Below, one piece after another: positions 5,036-7,256 of a stretch of DNA of 7,256 nt. Positions within the stretch are counted from its first letter, which is position 1, and each line of letters starts with the position of its first letter. The translations under genes and the position numbers were made by a program. Source of the stretch: Chloroflexota bacterium (GTDB lineage Bacteria > Chloroflexota > Dehalococcoidia > Dehalococcoidales > UBA2162); contig JACPSA010000091.1 in the NCBI GenBank assembly GCA_016193545.1, forward strand, positions 1-7,256, in the 5' to 3' direction. The notes under the pieces were generated by a model. That model searched no databases. It was given only the letters and a program-made list of their open reading frames with translations, and was not told the origin of the DNA.

Positions 5036-5217
5036 GTTTTTCGCGGTTTTACTACCCAGGCAGTCTATAATCAGCTTTAAGCGAGGTCCTCTGTCTGACC
5101 GGGGCAATATCTAATAATTGGAGACGAGAAGCCGAAGCCAACTTACACGTCATTCTGTGAACCTGCAGGACTAAGCGGCCTGATAGCTCAAGCAATAATT
5201 TAAAGGAGGGGAGCAAA
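5036..5217 (+). other. Long 5' leader of the cyclase transcript
   Basis: About 180 nt lie between the predicted transcription start and the first cyclase ATG. I see short local pairings only, for example GGTC/GACC around 5085-5100 and the palindrome CCTGCAGG near 5163-5170. I match no riboswitch class and see no terminator with a T run. It ends in a strong ribosome binding site, AAAGGAGGGG. Confidence 0.35.
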
Positions 5218-5925
5218 ATGAAGTTAATCGACCTGACAATGCCTCTTTATGAGGGAATGCCTGCCGGGTATGGTCACATGGCATTCAAAAGCAATCCCAT
5301 GTGGCCGGACGCCTTTAAGATGGCGGAGACGCGCTCGTACGAGCCGCACGGCTCAGAAATGCATGTTTATTCCATCTTTTGTGAGCCAGGCACCAGGTTT
5401 ATCCTGCCCAGTTTTATGAAAGAGTACCGCTATGGGCCGACACTGGATACTGTCGACCTGAACAAGTTAATCATGCGGGAAGCGGTGGTACTGGATGTGC
5501 CGACAGGAGCGGAGAATGATATCGCGGGCGACAAACTGGAAGCGGCCTTCAATAAAGCGCCGGTAAAGAAGGGAGACGCGCTGCTGGTTCGTACCGGCTG
5601 GGGAGATAACGAAAGATATTTCAAGATGGGGCATGAATATCGCGAGAAAGGGCCTCACTATTCGGCAGCGGCGGCGGACAAGCTGATGGAGCTACTGGCC
5701 AAGAACAGTAGCGATATGTGGCTGTATGACAACTGTGATATGGGTGGCACTGACAAGAAGACGGGCAAATTCTATGGTTTTACCATCCGAGATGGGCTGA
5801 TTGCCATCGGGGGGATTGTCAATGCTGGTGCCATTACCAAGCCGAGGGTAAAGCTAATCATCCTGCCACTTAAGGCAGCCGGCTGCCATATGGGGCCATG
5901 CCGGGCGATAGCTGTTGAAGAGTAG
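5218..5925 (+). CDS. Cyclase-family protein, copy 1, with altered metal site
   Basis: The 235-residue product matches the cyclase / kynurenine-formamidase-like family (PF04199): N-terminal I-D-L-T-M-P-L-Y-E-G-M-P, central KKGDALLVRTGWGD (117-130) and the C-terminal L-P-L-K-A block (217-221) ending P-C-R-A-I-A-V. Family members are usually metal-dependent hydrolases using HxGTHxDxP. Here the same place reads C55-E-P-G-T-R-F-I-L-P64, so the two His and the Asp are E56, R60 and I62; the C-terminal region that usually carries a catalytic Glu reads IAIGGIVN. Function is therefore unassigned: an altered hydrolase or a binding protein. The length is a little short but complete, with no signal peptide. 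The start has a near-perfect AAAGGAGGGG site and follows the promoter at 5002-5029. It is the first of at least three tandem paralogues. Confidence 0.85.
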   Translation: MKLIDLTMPLYEGMPAGYGHMAFKSNPMWPDAFKMAETRSYEPHGSEMHVYSIFCEPGTRFILPSFMKEYRYGPTLDTVDLNKLIMREAVVLDVPTGAENDIAGDKLEAAFNKAPVKKGDALLVRTGWGDNERYFKMGHEYREKGPHYSAAAADKLMELLAKNSSDMWLYDNCDMGGTDKKTGKFYGFTIRDGLIAIGGIVNAGAITKPRVKLIILPLKAAGCHMGPCRAIAVEE

Positions 5926-5980
5926 TCTGGAGTCATTTCTTTCTAAGCGGTTGGCTAAATACAGTAGGCTGCGTAGTCCC

Positions 5981-6036
5981 GGTGTAGTTGGCTGGCTGGA
6001 ACCTCAGAAAGTTATTTAGCAAAAGGAGGGGAACAA
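5981..6036 (+). repeat. Inter-cyclase linker repeat, copy A
   Basis: The 56 bp before copy 2 match the 56 bp before copy 3 (6799-6854) at 52 positions with no gap. The segment includes TTGGCTGGCTGGAACC, GTTATTTAGC and the ribosome binding site AAAAGGAGGGG. It marks the 5' edge of the duplicated unit. In this copy TATTTAGC (6013-6020) can also pair with GCTAAATA at 5954-5961, next to the ribosome binding site; that partner is absent before copy 3. Confidence 0.8.
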
Positions 6037-6038
6037 TA

Positions 6039-6746
6039 ATGAAAATAATCGACCTGACAGCGCCTCTTTATAACGGGCAACCCGGTATGTATGGTTTTGG
6101 GGGTTGCCGGACCGCTCCGACCTGGCCGGAGCCATTCAAGGCGACGGAGACCATGTCCTACAACCCGGATGGCATGCGATTTAATGTCTATACCATCTTT
6201 TGTGAGCCGGGTACCAGGTTTATTCTGCCCAGTTTCCGGAAGGACTATAAAGATGACGTGACACTGGATACAGTCGACATAAACAAAACAATACTGCGGG
6301 ATGCGGTTGTCATCGATGTCCCCAAGGGAGACGATGAAATCGTTCAGGCGGATGAGCTTGAGGCCGCTTTTAAGAAAGCTCCGGTGAAGAAGGGAGATGC
6401 TCTAATAATACGTACGGGCTGGGGGGATAACCAGAGATATTTCAAGATAGGGCGTCTGTATCAAGAGAACAGCCCCCACTTCAATAACGCCAGCGCTGAA
6501 AAGCTGATGGAGCTTATGCAGAAGAATGGCAGCGACCTGTGGACCTATGATGTCGAAAGTATGAACGGTCTGGACAAGAAATCATTGACACGGGGTGGTT
6601 TCACCATCCGTGCCGGGATGGTGGCTATCGGTGGAGTGGTCAACTGCGGCGCTATCACCAAGCCGCGGGTGAAGCTGATAGCTGCAGGGCTTAAAGCTAA
6701 GGGTGGCCACATGTCACCCTGCACGGTTGTGGCTATTGAAGAGTAG
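6039..6746 (+). CDS. Cyclase-family protein, copy 2, with altered metal site
   Basis: This is the second paralogue, also 235 residues and gap-free against copy 1. It keeps I-D-L-T-A-P-L-Y, T-I-F-C-E-P-G-T-R-F-I-L-P-S-F (52-66), KKGDALIIRTGWGD (117-130) and GAITKPRVKL (204-213). It differs most at residues 11-50 and at 165-187, where copy 1 has N-C-D-M-G-G and this copy has V-E-S-M-N-G, so the two probably differ in specificity. The metal-motif substitutions E56, R60 and I62 are the same. An in-frame ATG 51 bases upstream would add 17 residues with no counterpart in the paralogues. The ATG at 6039, following AAAAGGAGGGG, is chosen because it aligns exactly with copy 1. It lies 113 nt after copy 1 and is probably cotranscribed. 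Confidence 0.85.
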   Translation: MKIIDLTAPLYNGQPGMYGFGGCRTAPTWPEPFKATETMSYNPDGMRFNVYTIFCEPGTRFILPSFRKDYKDDVTLDTVDINKTILRDAVVIDVPKGDDEIVQADELEAAFKKAPVKKGDALIIRTGWGDNQRYFKIGRLYQENSPHFNNASAEKLMELMQKNGSDLWTYDVESMNGLDKKSLTRGGFTIRAGMVAIGGVVNCGAITKPRVKLIAAGLKAKGGHMSPCTVVAIEE

Positions 6747-6798
6747 TCCGGCGCTATCTTTTCCTGGTAGCTGAACGAATAGGCGGGCACATGGTCTT

Positions 6799-6854
6799 GG
6801 TGTAATTGGCTGGCTGGAACCTTAAAAAGTTATTTAGCAAAAGGAGGGGAGCAA
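6799..6854 (+). repeat. Inter-cyclase linker repeat, copy B
   Basis: This is the second instance of the 56-bp linker described at 5981-6036, with four substitutions, ending in the ribosome binding site and the bases just before the third cyclase ATG. Conservation across the non-coding part shows that the duplication unit contained the leader as well as the coding sequence. Confidence 0.8.
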
Positions 6855-6855
6855 A

Positions 6856-7256
6856 ATGAAGTTTATCGACCTGACAATGCCTCTTTATGAGGGAATGCCT
6901 GCCGGGTATGGTCACATGGCTTTCAAGAACCATCCAATGTGGCCGGATGCCTTTGACATGGCTGAGACCCGGTCCTATGAGCCACATGGCTCGGTAATGC
7001 ATGTTTATACCATCTTTTGTGAGCCAGGCACCAGATTTATCCTGCCCAGTTATGGGAAACAGTACCGGTATGGTCCCACACTGGATACTGTCGACCTGAA
7101 CAAGTTAATCATGCGGGAAGCGGTGGTACTGGATGTGCCGGCGGGAGCAGAGCAGCATGTTGAAGCCGAAAAACTGGAAGCGGCCTTCAATAAAGCGCCG
7201 GTAAAGAAGGGAGACGCGCTGCTGGTTCGTACCGGTTGGGGAGATAACGAGAGATA
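6856..7256 (+). CDS. Cyclase-family protein, copy 3 (cut by window edge)
   Basis: The frame opens at ATG 6856 after AAAAGGAGGGG and remains open to the window end, giving the first 133 residues of a third paralogue. It is closest to copy 1 in sequence: M-K-F-I-D-L-T-M-P-L-Y-E-G-M-P-A-G-Y-G-H, then M-H-V-Y-T-I-F-C-E-P-G-T-R-F-I-L-P-S-Y, then KKGDALLVRTGWGD. The canonical HxGTHxDxP is again replaced by ExGTRxIxP. Two stretches, 7078-7140 and 7171-7235, are identical to copy 1 at every base, including silent positions. The C-terminal half, including the H-M-x-P-C block of copies 1 and 2, lies outside the window, so completeness cannot be judged. Confidence 0.85.
   Translation, partial: MKFIDLTMPLYEGMPAGYGHMAFKNHPMWPDAFDMAETRSYEPHGSVMHVYTIFCEPGTRFILPSYGKQYRYGPTLDTVDLNKLIMREAVVLDVPAGAEQHVEAEKLEAAFNKAPVKKGDALLVRTGWGDNER

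Noticed and set aside
6754..7002. Minus-strand open frame opposite the third cyclase gene
   Set aside because: It overlaps a clear paralogous coding sequence and its ribosome binding site on the other strand, and has no recognisable domain.
1..7256. CRISPR array, insertion sequence transposase or defence gene
   Set aside because: No regularly spaced repeats and no transposase, nuclease-effector or toxin-antitoxin motifs were seen on either strand.

Overview
The window looks like a chromosomal segment from a bacterium with roughly balanced base composition, most plausibly a member of Chloroflexota class Dehalococcoidia. That placement is inference. It rests on the fatty-acid gene order with nusB between fabG and acpP, on protein wording I associate with that class (for example the acyl carrier protein), and on a MITE-like palindromic repeat. 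No rRNA or other marker in the window fixes the taxonomy.

Layout. Bases 1-324 carry no gene I can identify; they end in a hairpin terminator. Two tRNA genes on the minus strand follow, tRNA-His(GTG) then tRNA-Arg(TCG), both with encoded CCA ends and a good promoter at 584-612. A 152-bp nested-palindrome element (632-783) lies beside that promoter. A small stand-alone Smr-domain gene (859-1113, plus) converges on a minus-strand block of housekeeping genes running from about 4793 down to 1300: yceD (DUF177), rpmF (L32), fabD, fabG, nusB, acpP. Immediately after acpP is an N-terminal fragment of a HAD-like hydrolase that has no ATG, GTG or TTG start and stops after 54 codons. The block resembles the common yceD-rpmF-plsX-fabH-fabD-fabG-acpP cluster, but plsX and fabH are missing from their usual place and nusB is inserted.

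The 529-bp divergent region (4689-5217) holds a near-consensus minus promoter for yceD-rpmF, with a perfect 13-bp palindrome in its spacer and a tandem 9-bp repeat just upstream. It also holds a near-consensus extended -10 promoter on the plus strand. The plus promoter starts a leader of about 180 nt that leads into a tandem array of at least three cyclase-family (PF04199-like) paralogues at 5218, 6039 and 6856, the last cut by the window edge. All three have the cyclase scaffold, but the canonical metal-binding block HxGTHxDxP reads ExGTRxIxP. They may therefore be non-canonical enzymes or binding proteins.

How the genes fit together: the minus block joins ribosome assembly (YceD, L32), rRNA transcription (NusB) and type II fatty-acid synthesis (FabD loads malonyl onto ACP, FabG reduces the beta-ketoacyl-ACP), a growth-linked grouping. 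The cyclase array is the accessory part and the most interesting unexplained feature.
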